Shown here in pieces: positions 34,545 to 56,329 of a stretch of DNA of 64,000 nt; position 1 is the first letter of the stretch; each line of letters starts with the position of its first letter. The position numbers and the translations under genes were made by a program. The DNA lies in the NCBI RefSeq assembly GCF_028372415.1, contig NC_092875.1, positions 407,603,239 through 407,667,238 of the forward strand. Direction: 5' to 3'. Source of the stretch: Notamacropus eugenii. Taxonomy: Eukaryota; Chordata; Mammalia; Diprotodontia; Macropodidae. The notes beneath the pieces are model-generated. The model saw nothing but the letters and a program-made list of their open reading frames with translations. It did not search any database and was not told where the DNA came from.

Positions 34545-34972
34545 ATAGGATCAAAGACATACAGCATGGAAGGAACTTCAGAGATCATCTCTTACCCAAC
34601 TTGCTTATTTTACAAATAAGAAAGCAGACTCAAAACAAGTGAAATGACTTGATACAGAGGTAAAGGGACAGAGCTGGTATCTGAACCTGAGTTTTTCTTT
34701 CCACTGCACTATACTGTTTCCTGGGGCAGCTAGGTTGGATAAAATGGTAAAAGTTCCGGGCCTGGAGTCAGTAAGACTCATCTTCCTGAGTTCAAATCAG
34801 CCTCAGACCCCTATTAGCTGTGTGACCCTGGGCAAGTCATTTAACCATGTTGGCCTCAGTTTCTTCATCTGTAAAACGAACTGGAGAAGCAAAGGGCAAA
34901 CCACTGCAGTATCTTTGCAAAGAAAACCCCAAATGAGCTCACAAGGAATTGACCAAGACTGAACAACAACAT
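34545..34972. repeat. antisense MIR (34545-34725) followed by sense family A SINE (34725-34972)
   Basis: MIR: 'aaggaacttcagagatcatc', 'agtgaaatgacttgatacag'. SINE A: head GGGGCAGCTAGGTTGGATAA, body GTGTGACCCTGGGCAAGTCAT, tail AAACCACTGCAGTATCTTTG...GACCAAGACTGAACAACAAC. Confidence 0.8.
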
Positions 34973-34974
34973 GT

Positions 34975-36110
34975 TGTTCCTTATCTTTCTGAGTCTCTTG
35001 TTTAGGTGCTTGTAAGTTGAATTGTTCACCAGTGTTTTGTTTCTTTGCAGGAATACCCCCAGTGCTTCCTTGTTGTTGAAGGTTCATGTTTTTGCTTAAA
35101 TAATTGGATTGTAACATATGGTATGTGGAATTGCAGCTTGAGCTCTTTTGCAATGCCATTCCTTTCTCTAATTTCTTATGACTGCGAAGTAATCCTGGGT
35201 CATTTGAAGTGGAATTCTTTCATATTTGAAAGTCTTTATCCTGGCTGCTTGCATACAACCTGGTTGGTTGTATGTTTTGTTGTTTTCGTTACTGAATCTT
35301 GAGTTGCAGTCATGAATTTTCCCCCAAACGTTCATAGATTTATAGCTAGAAGGAATCTTGGAGGCCATTGAGTATAACCCCTCATTTTACATGTGAGGAA
35401 ACTGAGGCACAGAGAGGTTAAGTGATTTACATGGGGACACAGACTGTAAGTTTCTGAGGCAGGACTTGAACCAAAGCCTTCTTGAATGCAATTCTAGTGC
35501 TCTACTCCATGCTATCTTTCAAAATATAAACAGCTTTTTTTTCTGGTAGTGATCTGTAGATTTCCTTGATAAGTGCTTTGTTGTCCATATTCAAAAGTTC
35601 AGGGCAGCTTTCTTGTATTATTTCCTGTGGTATGATATTTGGGTTTTAAGTTATCACTGTATCCTGGCCAAGTGTTTAGGATTTTTTAGAATTAAAATGT
35701 TCTTTTAATTTTTGCTACCCTTTGTTCCTCTTCTGTCAAATTTTTTTTCTATTTCTCTATTTGTGTGTGTGTGTGTGTGTGTGTGTGTTGCAAATCTGTC
35801 ATTTTCTTTTTGTTTTAGAACTTCTACTTCTTTGGGAACAATGTCCATTGCATCTTTGTATTTGTATTGTATTGTTTGTATTGCTGGTAACCAGTATGAA
35901 GAGTGGACTGAGGAGTGTGGATGCTGAGTAGAGGCTCTAAGTATTTATATTTTTCATTATTATTTCATGAGCTTTTTTACCTTGTGTGATAATTCTATCT
36001 TCTTATCTTATTTAGTTTTTGTTATGGGGACATAAGTCCTTCTTCTTGAGGTTTCTGGATGGTAGAGATTTGTAAAAAAAAAAAAAATCACTGGCTTCTC
36101 TTGCTGAGCC
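34975..36110 (-). repeat. antisense L1/HAL1 ORF1-region relic, split by a MIR
   Basis: 'tatcctggctgcttgcatac' and 'cagggcagctttcttgtatta' correspond to antisense ORF1 segments of the element at 6144-7064 (the AARKKQFKY and KENCPDIL coding regions). An antisense MIR lies at 35325-35515. A (GT)n tract lies at 35762-35789. Confidence 0.6.
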
Positions 36111-36574
36111 TTTTTTTTGGGTTATTGTTGAAATTATTTGATTTTTTAAAAATCTGTCATTTTCCAACATTGTCCTCCAAAATAGCCATCTCTTATAACT
36201 AAGAAGTACAGTTAAGTAAAACAAAGCAATACATTTACTATTTGAAAACATTTATCCCCTTTAGACTATGCTGCTGAGTAGAAGGAGAAAGATTTCTTCA
36301 TTAATTATTTGGACTCAGAATTGGTCTTTGCACTGATCAGAGCACTAACATTTTTAGGTGCTGTTTTCCTTTAAATTAGTCATTATGTAAATTCTTACTT
36401 CGCTCTTCATTATTCCTTCCAGTATTCTCAAGTTTCTGTGAATTCTTCACATTTGTCATCTCTTAAGGTGCAATAACATTCCTGAACATTCATATACTAC
36501 AATTCATTTGGGCATCACCTCATTAATAGGAACCTATTTTGTTTCCTATTTGTTTCTGCATCTTCTACTTTTCT

Positions 36575-37715
36575 TTATCCACATTCTTTCTTGGAGAACT
36601 CTTTCATTCTCATGGCTTCAACCCTGACTTCTATGACTCACAAATTTTTATTTCTCCTCTGTTCCTCTTACTCACATTGCCAATTACTTTCCAGACCTTT
36701 CTCAATAGGATTCCAAACCCTTTCATCAAACTCGTTAAGTTGGATTATGTTAATAATCCTAATAACAGCTAACTTTTATACTACTATCATGTATCAGGCA
36801 CTGTGCTAAGCACTTTACAAATAATATTGCATTTTATCTTTCCAACACCCATGGGAGGTATATATTCTTATTATCCCCATTTTACAGATGGGGAAGCTGA
36901 AGCAATCCGAGGTGAAGTGACTTGCCCAGGATTACATAGTTATTAAGTGTCTGAGACCAGACTTGACCTCAGATCTTCCTGACTCTAGGCCCAGAGGTCT
37001 ATCCACTGACCCACCCAGTGGAATGAAACAAATTCTTCATTTTTTCCTAAAGCCAGCTCCCCATTCCAATTTTTCTCTTTCTGTCAAACACTATTCTACC
37101 AATCACTCAGGCTCCACTCTTTGCAAATAGCTTTAACTCTTCCCATTTTCTTTATTTTATGTAACAAACATAGTTTGTCATTCTAGTTCTGTTGTCTAGT
37201 TCTGTCATTTTCCCCTTTTGAAATAGATCTCAAAATTGTTTCTTGTTTTCTATTCGCATTATCTCTACTCTTATGCCAACCATCACCACTTCATTTCTGA
37301 TTTATTGTGGTAGTCTCTCGATTGCCTCCCCCCACTCCATTCTTCCCTCCATTCATGTTCTGTGAACCAGACACTGCCAAACCAATCTGCCCCAAGCTCC
37401 ACTTTAATCCTATCACTCCCCCTCTCAAGGATCTTCATTGGTCACCATTGTATCTTATATTACACCTCATCAAAACCTCTTTGTATGGCTCTCAAGGTCT
37501 CCTGTAATCTGTCCCTGTGCTACCTCTCCTAACTTATTTTCTACTACTTCCCAACACAAACCTTGGTCCCCATTTTTTTCTGCACATTCTATAGTCATTT
37601 TAGTCTGCATGCTTTTCCTCATGTTCACATCTTTTCTTGGAATGATCTCTCCCTTCTCTTCAGTCCATCTAAATCCTAGCCATTTTCAAAGGCCAGTTCA
37701 AGCCTTCCCTGACTA
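36575..37715 (+). repeat. L2 LINE 3' half, split by an antisense MIR
   Basis: 36580-36760 and 37020-37715 form one L2: 'tccaaaccctttcatcaaac', 'tctcgattgcctccccccac', 'tctcaaggtctcctgtaatc', 'catgcttttcctcatgttca'. The MIR at 36765-37015 ('caggcactgtgctaagcact', 'cattttacagatggggaagc', 'cttgcccaggattacatagt') is inserted in it. Confidence 0.8.
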
Positions 37716-37924
37716 CAGGTCAGATATTTTGAGCTGCAAGGGACCTTGAGCAAGTCACTATTTTCCTAGATCTCAGTTTCCTTGTCTCTAATGAAGGAAT
37801 ATTAGTATTTGCACAAGCTTCTACCATAACATTTCCACATAAAAGTGACCTATTGTTGTTGGAGCAGGAACAGGAACCCAGGACTCTTTCTACTACATCA
37901 TACTTTTTCAACAGACTTTTCCCT

Positions 37925-38178
37925 AGCTGACGCAGGGGTTCTGAAGGACTTAAAGCTTGGTCAGGCATCAGAGATGCCAAGGTCATCCACAGCATCCTGA
38001 GTCATCAAGTCATCTTGACTTTCATCTTGCTAGTGATGACTCAGGAAAAGAAAGTGAGGATGATGACTTTGTGCAACTTTTCCTCACCTAAATAAAATTC
38101 ATGCACAAGTCAAGACATCACCTAGTGATGTCACTGGTTCTCTTCAAGAACGAAGGATGAGCAACGTCTTTCAACATA
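37925..38178 (+). repeat. marsupial SINE family C
   Basis: 'agcttggtcaggcatcagag...gatgccaaggtcatccacag...gtgaggatgatgactttgtg...gtcaagacatcacctagtga...ctcttcaagaacgaaggatg'. Reverse complement of 21405-21660. Confidence 0.7.
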
Positions 38179-38696
38179 TTAGACCTGGAAAGAGAATAAC
38201 TTCCATCTACTATAACTGACCTGGGGGAATGGAAAGGGAAATCAAGATTATGAACCATTAGAAAAGCAATACCCTTTTATGGACCAGTGTAAAACCAGTG
38301 TCTTTAGCCCTTATTGGTCACTTCACTGAACAGTTATAGTACTTAAAACCATTGTCACACAATGAAATCTTTAATGATAGAGATTGTCTTGCGTTGTTTG
38401 CTAGTTTTCTCATGGATCTTGGGCTCTTTTCATACTGGTTATATGGGTTGAGGTTAAAGACCACAAATTATACTTATTTTGCATTTGTTTGTTTTTCATT
38501 TTCTTCACTCTACCCCCACTTCCCAATGCCTCAAGAAGCAGGCACTTAGCCAGTCCTCCCTCATTAATATTTCAGGGAGTTGTAAGTTTGTTGTCATTTG
38601 ATGAGTACATTCTCAGACCTTGGAAGGATCCATCTTAATCTCATTCTTCCACAGAGGGGAAAAATGGTTTCTTTCAGGGAATTTACTGTATTCATA

Positions 38697-38903
38697 TAGG
38701 GCAACTAGGTGGCACAGTGGATAGAGTGCCGCAGTCCTGGGGTCCGAGTTCAAATCTAGCTTCAGTCACTTACTAGCTGTGTCACTCTGGGTAAGTCTCT
38801 TAAGCCTGTTTGAGCTGGAGAAGGAGCTGGCAAACCACTCTACTATCTTTGCCAAGGGTTGTGAAGAGTCAAACATGACTGAAAAAAAGGACTGAACTAA
38901 ACT
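38697..38903 (+). repeat. marsupial SINE family A with RTE-type tail
   Basis: Head GGGCAACTAGGTGGCACAGT; tail CAAACCACTCTACTATCTTT...GAAGAGTCAAACATGACTGA. The middle is shortened. Confidence 0.82.
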
Positions 38904-39074
38904 GTATTCATATTTATTAAGCCTCCTGTTTAATGAATCACAATCACAGAATGCTAGAGCAGAAAGGAACCTTCTAAACCTCAAATGCATTGATATAGTT
39001 AGCATTGAGCTGATCTCGTTTTATAGAGAAATGCTTTTTTTCCACTTTTGTTTCAGGGTCTATTTAAGATCTGA

Positions 39075-39305
39075 CAAAGGAAAGAGTACTCACTGAACTT
39101 GGAGTCAGGAGTGTTAGGTTCAAATTCTCCCTCAGATGCTCACTGGCGGTGGGACCTTAGACAAGTCACTAAATCTCTGAACTTCAGTTTCCCTGTCTGT
39201 AAAATGGTTTAACAGCACCTCTTACCTGCCAGGGTTATTGGAAGTATTTACTGAGTTATCGTATATAAAGTGCTTTGTAAACCTAAAAGCACCATATAAA
39301 TGCCA
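39075..39305 (+). repeat. MIR-type SINE
   Basis: 'cttggagtcaggagtgttag...gggaccttagacaagtcact...cagggttattggaagtattt...taaagtgctttgtaaacc'. Confidence 0.8.
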
Positions 39306-39309
39306 CTTA

Positions 39310-40040
39310 CTCGCTCAGGGACCACTCCAGTCTTTATCTGAAAGTATCTAAATTTGGTTTTTACAGAGTAGTTTCCCCCTCCTCCCTGCCTCAGCTTTCC
39401 AGACCCCCAGACCCTGCTAAGGGAGGCCCTTGTTCACAGGTGACATTTCAGGAGGTCTGCTCTGTCTTCTCTCCGATATGACTGCCGAAAGGGTGGCGCC
39501 AACCACCCGTAGGCTGTGTAAGTTTGTTCTGTGGCCCACAAGGTTTTCCCCTCCTCAGGACTCCCCTCTCTGGGGCAGTGTTCCCATTTCCCTGCTGGGT
39601 CCTCTGTTTTCTTGGGATAGCTGCCTTGGCATTTCTGAGTAAGGACTCTGACATGCCCCAAGGTGAGGGGAAGGACTTTGAATCTGTTCTGTCACTGGAC
39701 AAGCAGGGCTGATGATGGATTAGTCTTCTCCCCAGGCAGTTCTGGGTCAGTGGAAGTCCAACTGATAAGTTTTTTCCAGAATCGAGTAACCTAGAAACGC
39801 GGCCAGCAGGGATTTTACCTCTTTTGTGACTTTTTTTTTTTTGCATTGATTTTCAAGTTCAAGGCAACGTCTAAGTAGAGCTACAGAAATAGGTAGACAC
39901 ATGCTAAATGAACTACTTTGGACATAAGGGTTTTTGGAAAGGGGGGAAACCCCAGCTAGGAGAAAAAAAATCCCTAACCAAGTACTTCTTCTGAGCACTG
40001 AAAAGGTACGATATAACCATTTCTTCTTCCAGGTAACCTT
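39310..40040. other. upstream flank of ESM1, no recognised feature
   Basis: Rather GC-rich for the window, and no clear repeat family. Several open frames on both strands show no family resemblance. Distal regulatory sequence is possible but not shown by sequence alone. Confidence 0.35.
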
Positions 40041-40049
40041 ATGGATGTT

Positions 40050-40175
40050 GAATGAGTTCACACCGGGCTGTGAGGTCCTCGAGATCAAGGCATATCTTTG
40101 CCTTTCTGCGTGACTCCAGCGTTTAGCACGGTGCCTGGCACATAGGGGGTCGCTTAACAAATGCTTTACCGACTA
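40050..40175 (+). repeat. L2 LINE 3' terminus just upstream of the ESM1 promoter
   Basis: 'gctgtgaggtcctcgagatc...cgtttagcacggtgcctggc...acatagggggtcgcttaaca', ending about 440 bp before the TATA box. Confidence 0.75.
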
Positions 40176-40454
40176 AGCCAGTCCCAAAATGCTCCGTGGT
40201 ATTTTTTAAGTGGCGTTTCTTCGGTCTCAGTGATTCATGCGGATACCATTTTCCTCCTGGCTTCAGGGGCTCCCTTTTGCAAGACAAAGCTTCGCTCTGT
40301 GAGGTGCCCTGTGTCAAAGCAGTTCCTGTCCTCCATGGTGGTATGCACTCTCCGTTTTTCCCCCTTCCCCTCCCCCCTTTGCAGACGTCCTTGAGCATTT
40401 GAGACGGATGTGAGAGAGTTTTTAGTCTTCATGCAAAACAACTAACTAAACATA

Positions 40455-40590
40455 ACAGATGACATCAGCTCGGGCTTTTCAATTCCTGGATGGCAGCGGC
40501 GTGTTCATCCAACCTTCATCCTGGATTTTATAAACTAAAACAAGAGAGGTTGGCAGGAGGACAACTCCGCCGGATTGAGGAAATGGATGA
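40455..40590 (+). promoter_or_regulatory. ESM1: candidate proximal elements of ESM1: CRE-like and ETS-core motifs
   Basis: TGACATCA at 40460-40467 is one base from a cAMP-response element. ETS-type GGAA cores lie at 40483-40486 (minus strand, in TTCCTGGAT) and at 40579-40582 (GAGGAAAT). ETS factors are general endothelial regulators, so the motifs fit the gene, but short motifs like these also occur by chance. Confidence 0.35.
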
Positions 40591-40616
40591 CGGCGAAGCA
40601 TGCGGGCAACCCAGCG

Positions 40617-40623
40617 TATAAAA
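40617..40623 (+). promoter_or_regulatory. ESM1: TATA box of ESM1
   Basis: TATAAAA lies 145 bp upstream of the start codon, in the only CpG-rich stretch upstream of the gene. This predicts initiation about 30 bp downstream, near 40647, and a 5' UTR of about 115 nt with no upstream ATG. Tightly inducible endothelial genes often have a TATA promoter. The initiation site is an inference. Confidence 0.75.
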
Positions 40624-40761
40624 CTCATCCACTTGTAGCCCGATGCTCAGCCACGTCTCTGCTTCTTGACGGCTGCAGCCCGCAGCCCGGACCCGCGGTC
40701 CTTCAGGTCGAGAGTTGGGCTGGGGGGCCAGGCTCGGTGTGCGCCAGCCCGGGCATCCACC

Positions 40762-50600
<9,839 letters not shown>

Positions 50601-51142
50601 TACTGGGTTTGGTTTGATGGGACAGCCAAATGGGAACTCCCCTTGAAGATTGTTCAATACACAGCCACACATTTTCAGAGCAATCTAGCGTATCCACTAG
50701 GAATACTTCTGGAGACCAGTTGTGATCCTGTGGAACTCCAGTGGGGTGGGGGTGGGGGGTGGGGGGAGAAAGATTACTTACATTCTGTAAAACGCATATG
50801 GCTGGACACTTTTAGATATTTGTCTTGATAAGAATTTGAACACTAGATGTATTCTAGATCTGTTAGATACATAGCAATAAGGAAGAACTAAAAGAAAAGA
50901 TACTGAAATAACACGTGTTCAGGTGTGGTGGCCAAAGAGAAGACGTCCAGAGCTAAAACTCCCAACCTGTCCTGTGATTGGGATGGATACTGATACCAAA
51001 AGCTCAACAGCAAGAGATGTGAAGACATGAAAAGGGTGGGATTGGAGGGCAAATATCATATGCCAACTTGTGTTCTTGTGATACCTTTTCATTCAATGTA
51101 ATGGTTGTAATAGGATTGAATGCTTTCTTTCACATTGAGAGA

Positions 51143-51148
51143 AATAAA
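51143..51148 (+). terminator. ESM1: proximal polyadenylation signal AATAAA of ESM1
   Basis: AATAAA 543 nt after the stop codon. Use here would give a short 3' UTR lacking the AT-rich distal half. The hexamer is canonical, but no strong downstream GT-rich element is obvious, so it may be a minor site or unused. Confidence 0.35.
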
Positions 51149-52097
51149 AGGAAATATAAATGAGAAAACACAACGAAAATAAGTGAGATGGATGTCTGCT
51201 GCCCATATGAAATTGTGTAGATGTGGGTAACCCTGGGACACACTTTAAAGGATTGTTTAGGATATCTACAGACTCAGATGGCTTGTGGAAGGATTCTTGG
51301 ACAGAGGGGAAATATGGCTATAGAAATGATTTAAAAGAACTAGTTTCCACCTCTGAGGCAGGCTATGGAGACATTTTTGTTAGTTTTGGGGGGAAGGGTA
51401 AATATTTATATATTTTTATAATGATACATACACCTTGTATGCCCATATTTATCTCTCTCTTGAGGAGGTGATCATGGCATGGACTATATGCAAAAGATGG
51501 TAATGGGAGAGTTGAGAGAACTTCCAGAAGGCAGCTTTAACTTTCCAAATATAAGTAGCCTGCTGGCTTAATGGCAATTATAATAATAGAAGTCATAGGC
51601 ATAAGTGGAACCTCAAACATTTCAGCCACATGATGATTAATTTTTGCTAGATTTCCCCCCAAAACATACTGTGACTGAAATGTCATTGAACTTCATAATT
51701 GCAAATGACTCCTTGAGCAGGGCAGCAAAAGAAAGACTAATTTTTAGCTGGTGGCTGATATGCTGACTTTGAGGGATTTGATGCCTCTTTTTTAAACCTG
51801 GAAAATTGGGATGTATGGTAGAAATTGGGGTACAGTTATAATGATCCTAGCATAAGCAGCACCACTGTATGAGTTGCTGGCCAGGAACATTTGCAAGATA
51901 TTTTATTTGAAGTTAAGAATTAAGTTTTTATTATTGTTATAATAATAATTATTATTATTTAAAAATGATTTTACTATTTACATAGATCTTAGGCTCTAAA
52001 TTTATGCCAGAATTGTAAATGACAGGTGGGGTCTTTGAATGTAAACCTAATAAGCTGTTTGATTTTTGTTTTTAAAAGGATATGTTTATTATTGTTC

Positions 52098-52103
52098 AAT
52101 AAA
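52098..52103 (+). terminator. ESM1: distal polyadenylation signal AATAAA of ESM1
   Basis: AATAAA in TTGTTCAATAAAAAA, followed within 30-40 bp by GT-rich sequence (ATTGTGGGTATGC). It sits where the repeat-free block ends and an L2 relic begins, so it is the most likely main 3' end. Confidence 0.7.
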
Positions 52104-52149
52104 AAAAAACAACAACTGCTATTATTGTGGGTATGCTTTTGATTTAGTA

Positions 52150-52560
52150 TTGTTTAACTTAACCCAGCCCTCTCACCTCTCATCAGGACAATTACAATAT
52201 TAGAATGGCCTGATAGGTCTCTTATCTAGCCTCCACAAAGTTGTTAACTAACATTTCTGAAATATAAGTCATGCTATATCACTCCCCTGTTCAGTAATTT
52301 TCATTGGCTCTTTCCCAGCAGACTAAAATACAGATGTCTCTCTCTGTTTGGCATTTATAAAGACTTTGATGATCTGTCTCTTGCCAAGACTTCCTTGTCC
52401 TGTCTATATCACAGTTAAACTGATGAGTCAGATGTCTGTTGTCCCCTCTGCCCTAAAGGTTCAGCTACTACCTCCTAAAGGCTTTCCTGAGCCTCCTGTT
52501 AATTGTCTGCCTCCCATGGAATGGCTTTGTTATATTATATTCACTCCCCTCATTCCAACA
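52150..52560 (+). repeat. L2 LINE 3' fragment, directly after the ESM1 3' end
   Basis: 'atcactcccctgttcagtaa...gtcatgctatatc...gactttgatgatctgtctct...tgccaagacttccttgtcct'. Confidence 0.7.
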
Positions 52561-52594
52561 ATTTGTTCCAACTGCCATGAAGGCACAATGAAGC

Positions 52595-52775
52595 AAGTAC
52601 TGGTGGATTGCTTAAAGCCTGGTCAGGCATTGAAGACACCAAGGGTCATCCACTTCATCCTGGGCCATTGTCAGTCATCCTGACTTTTGTCCGACCACTG
52701 GACTTGGAGGACTGGAAGAGAGAGTGAGGCTGATGTCTTTGTGCTGCTCTAGTCCACAATCCATCACCCTATGAT
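52595..52775 (+). repeat. marsupial SINE family C, partial
   Basis: 'gcctggtcaggcattgaaga...ccaagggtcatccacttcat...gagagtgaggctgatgtctt'. Confidence 0.65.
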
Positions 52776-52789
52776 GATCTCCAAAACGC

Positions 52790-53000
52790 AAAGACAAAAG
52801 AAAGATCATTGGATTTGGAGTCCAAAAGACCTGACTCGGTTGCTTATCATCTGTGTCCTTGGGCAAGTCCCTTCACTTCTCTTTCTTGATCTTAATTTCT
52901 TCATTACTAAAATGGAGATAAGCTTTCCTTTTGTTATATAACATGTTTGTTGTGAGAATAAAATAAGATATGCAAAATGTTTTATAATAAATACTTTTTG
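52790..53000 (+). repeat. MIR-type SINE
   Basis: 'gatcattggatttggagtcc...gtgtccttgggcaagtccct...gttgtgagaataaaataag'. Confidence 0.75.
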
Positions 53001-53074
53001 TTAAAAAGTAAATACTTTAATACATAAGTAATAAATATTTAACAAGTTCTTTTCTACGTTGACATTTTTATTAA

Positions 53075-53255
53075 TAGCTATGGTTTTAAAAACCATATGT
53101 ATATGCATATGTATAACCTATAATGTATTGCTTCCCATTTCAGAGAGAGGACAGAGAAGAAGGAAGGGAGGAAGGGAGGAAGGGATAGAATTTGGAACTC
53201 AAAACTTAAAAAAATGCTAAAATGTTATTGGGAAGAAATAAAATATTAAAAATAA
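53075..53255 (+). repeat. L1-type 3' UTR end
   Basis: 'tataacctataatgtattgc', GGAAGGGAGGAAGG units, 'agaatttggaactcaaaact', then AAATAAAATATTAAAAATAAA. The same closing phrase occurs at 8170 and 56455. Confidence 0.65.
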
Positions 53256-53649
53256 ATGGATGTTCACTTGACTTGAAAAGTTGTTTTAAAAAAAGTAAAA
53301 GCACAAAAAATATTTTGTGAAATTAGTGTGACAATTAATTTATGATCTTCTGAAATAGTTAACCCACCCCAAATATGAATTCTTGTTAACAAAAAAGATG
53401 AGTGGGAGCAGTGAAGAGAAGGAATTAAAAAAAACCCCAATGAATTGTATGGGTGAGGCTTTGCTAGTAGGAGACATTGTAGATGAAACAAAGTGGGTCA
53501 AGAGGTTTACACTCTTACTTTTACCAGTTATTGCTAAGGTACATTTCAGCTCTTGCATCACCTGCCATCTATTTCACACACGCACAACAATCAACCAGGA
53601 TAAGCTCATGCCACTTTGGCCACGAAGAGGTTGGATCTTTTGAATCTAA

Positions 53650-54350
53650 ATGGTTGGATCTGTTTATTAACCAACTACCACTTACAAGGCACTGTCCTAG
53701 GTGCTGGAGATATAAATGATACAGAGGTACAAATCCCTACTTACAAAGACCTTACATTTTAATGGGGAAGACAACAAGGACACATTATAGTATAAGAATA
53801 TACAGAATAAACCTAAGGAGAAAAAATACATAGTAGTTAATACAGTAAAATATATACAAATGTATATGTAGTGGTACAACAGAATTATACTATATATATT
53901 TACATAGAACATACTGTAATAGAGTAGCATAGATATAGTAGTTAATCTAGTAGAAAACACAGTGATATGTATATAGCAATATACAGTATATGGTAATTTA
54001 ATAAAACATACATGTAGTAGTGAGAGAGAACACTTTGGAGGTGGGCAGATCTGGAAAAGTTTCACTCAGAAAGTAGAGCTTGAGCAGCATTTTGGAGGAA
54101 GAGAGAGATTCTTAGAGATGGAAGACGAAGAAAGGCATTCTAGACATGGAGGACAGCCAACACAAAGGTGCAAATAAAGGAGAAGGAGAGTTCTGTGTGA
54201 GGATCTGAGAGAAGTCCAGTTGGCTGCATCACAGAAGGCAGGAGAAGGAGGAAAGTCCAGTGAGGTTAGAAAGAGAAAAGGCTTTAAAAGCTAAACAGAT
54301 GAGTTTATATTTGATTTGAGGCAGCTGGAAACCAAAAGGATTTATTCAAT
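53650..54350 (+). repeat. interspersed repeat family E, long copy
   Basis: 'caaggcactgtcctaggtgc...tggagatataaatgata...ggcattctagacatggagga...ggctttaaaagctaaacag...gagtttatatttgatttgag...gggaatgatatgatcagatc'. Collinear with 62265-62985. The repeat class is not assigned. Confidence 0.65.
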
Positions 54351-54754
54351 AGGGGAATGATATGATCAGATCTTTGATAAAGGAAAATATAAATGGAAAA
54401 TAAAATGCTATTTTATTATTAGCTAGCTAATGGTCAAGATTGGGTCTCTCTTGACATGAAGCTCTACTTCATTTCTTTGGTCTAATTAACATCTAAACTG
54501 TCCTCCCTGCCATGGCCCTGAATAATTCTGCCTTGAAGCTTTGAATGCTGGACCTAAAGATTTTCAGCACTGAGATGTGATATGATGAATCAATGAGGGT
54601 GGGGGTAGGGCAGGGCAGAGAGGAGAGGTTCTTTTCACCTCACTGTTATAAATACTTTTAACATATGTATATCTATTGTATATTAATCTGGTATAATCTG
54701 GCTTTATATTAATCTGGTATGACATGTGACCTATTTTCAAATTTGGATTCATAT

Positions 54755-54782
54755 ACTCTCTCTGTGTATATATATATATATT

Positions 54783-54823
<41 letters not shown>

Positions 54824-54925
54824 ATATGTATGTATATAAACTATCATCTATGTATGTATATGTGTCTATATACACATATGTACATATATATGTATATATA
54901 CATACACATGCACTCATATATATGC
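54755..54925. repeat. (TA)n/(TG)n and TATG microsatellite
   Basis: ATATATATAT, TGTGTGTGTG and GTATGTATATG units over about 170 bp. Confidence 0.9.
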
Positions 54926-55229
54926 TGATACCTGAATTCTATAAATTGGGTATCAAAAATCTATATATATCATGGTCTAAAAAATGGACATTCTTCATCT
55001 GTTTGAGTTCTTTTTCATTCAGATAATTCAACCAAAGTCTTTTAAGTGATTATGGACCTTATCCAGGAGGTACCACGGTATTCCCAGGCTTGATGTAATG
55101 AGCACAATGTCATTTACTAACAAAGTACTGTCAAGTATATAAGGATTTACTGACAGAGTAAGAAACAAATAGTCTCATTCAGAGCTATTAAAAAAAAAAG
55201 ATTGGTCACCAAGGCTGTAGGTGTGAATG

Positions 55230-55460
55230 CAAGTCTGAGAACAGGTCAGTTGTCATACTAGATGAATAACATTTCCTTTTTGAATGGGTATCTGCAGAGG
55301 TAGATAAGGGGAATGCTATCAACACAGCAGAGTTGGATTTTCACAAAGCACTGAAAAATGTTTTCTATCCTTATGGAGAAGATGCAGAGATGTAGGCTAG
55401 AAGATAACCCAGTTAGAAACTTTCAAGGCTTCTTTGAATATGAAATGGAACTCACTTGAC
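55230..55460 (+). repeat. CR1/L3 LINE fragment (reverse transcriptase region)
   Basis: 'aggtagataaggggaatgct...gttggattttcacaaagcac...gagatgtaggctagaagata' follows the CR1 RT wording. Confidence 0.6.
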
Positions 55461-55889
55461 CAATTTTAAACAGTATAAATAGAAGTCCTATGAATTACTT
55501 AGATTTTTAAGTGTTGAGGAAACCACATTCTATCATTTTTTAAAAGAATGTTGACATCTGTACTAAAGCTATCTTGCTTGCATTTGTATGTTGTCCAACA
55601 GAAATATATACTTGAGGGCACGAGGTTATTTAGACTCTTTTGCACTTGAAGTCAATCACTGGGGACCTTCCATTGCTTCCTTCTCTAGATTCCTGGAAGA
55701 TCCTAGCCAGAGCTGGCATTACATGGAACCACCTTCTCCTTTCCCTGCCTCAGGCTACTCCAGGGCCCACCTCAATTGGTTTTTTTCCTCTAATACTCCC
55801 TTCCCCCATTCCCTTCCTTGCCAGTTACTACCCAAACACAATTCCATCTCCACCTAGAACCTCCATTCCACTTTAGCCCTTGGGTTTAT

Positions 55890-56165
55890 TCCTCCTTCAC
55901 AACTGTGGTGGACTATTCTCCTCCAGGATTCTGGCCCTGTGTAGCAGATACCCTGCTTTGCCATCCACTCTACTGATACATTCTTATTACATCTGGGCTT
56001 TGTCATTCACACAGCAACTGAACTCTCCTATTTGTACTGTCTTCCTCAAATAAAATATGAGCTCTTTTGAGAATAGAGGCTGTTTTCTTTTTGTATATTA
56101 TCCTTAGTGATCAACACAGTGCTTGGCACAGAGTAAGTGCTTAATCACTTCATTTTCATTTTTTC
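55890..56165 (+). repeat. L2 LINE 3' end
   Basis: 'aaataaaatatgagctcttt...tgagaatagaggctgttttc...cacagtgcttggcacagagt...aagtgcttaatcacttc'. Confidence 0.7.
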
Positions 56166-56329
56166 ATTCATCCCATTAAATCTGGGTTACGGAAATATCA
56201 GAGCTTAGACTTTAATGTCCATAGTGTAACCCAAGTCCCAAAGCCCATTGGTAGAGTGCTCTCTCCTCTTTAATGGAAATTAATTCTCTCCACTTTACTA
56301 AGGGCTGGGACAGAGCTGGCAAGAGTGAG

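Larger units (their letters stand above)
50601..52125 (+). other. ESM1: ESM1 3' UTR (predicted)
   Basis: About 1.5 kb from the stop codon to just past the AATAAA at 52098. I recognise no retroposon in it, unlike the sequence on either side, which fits an exon under constraint. It has several ATTTA pentamers and an AT-rich 3' half. The exact 3' end needs transcript data. Confidence 0.65.
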
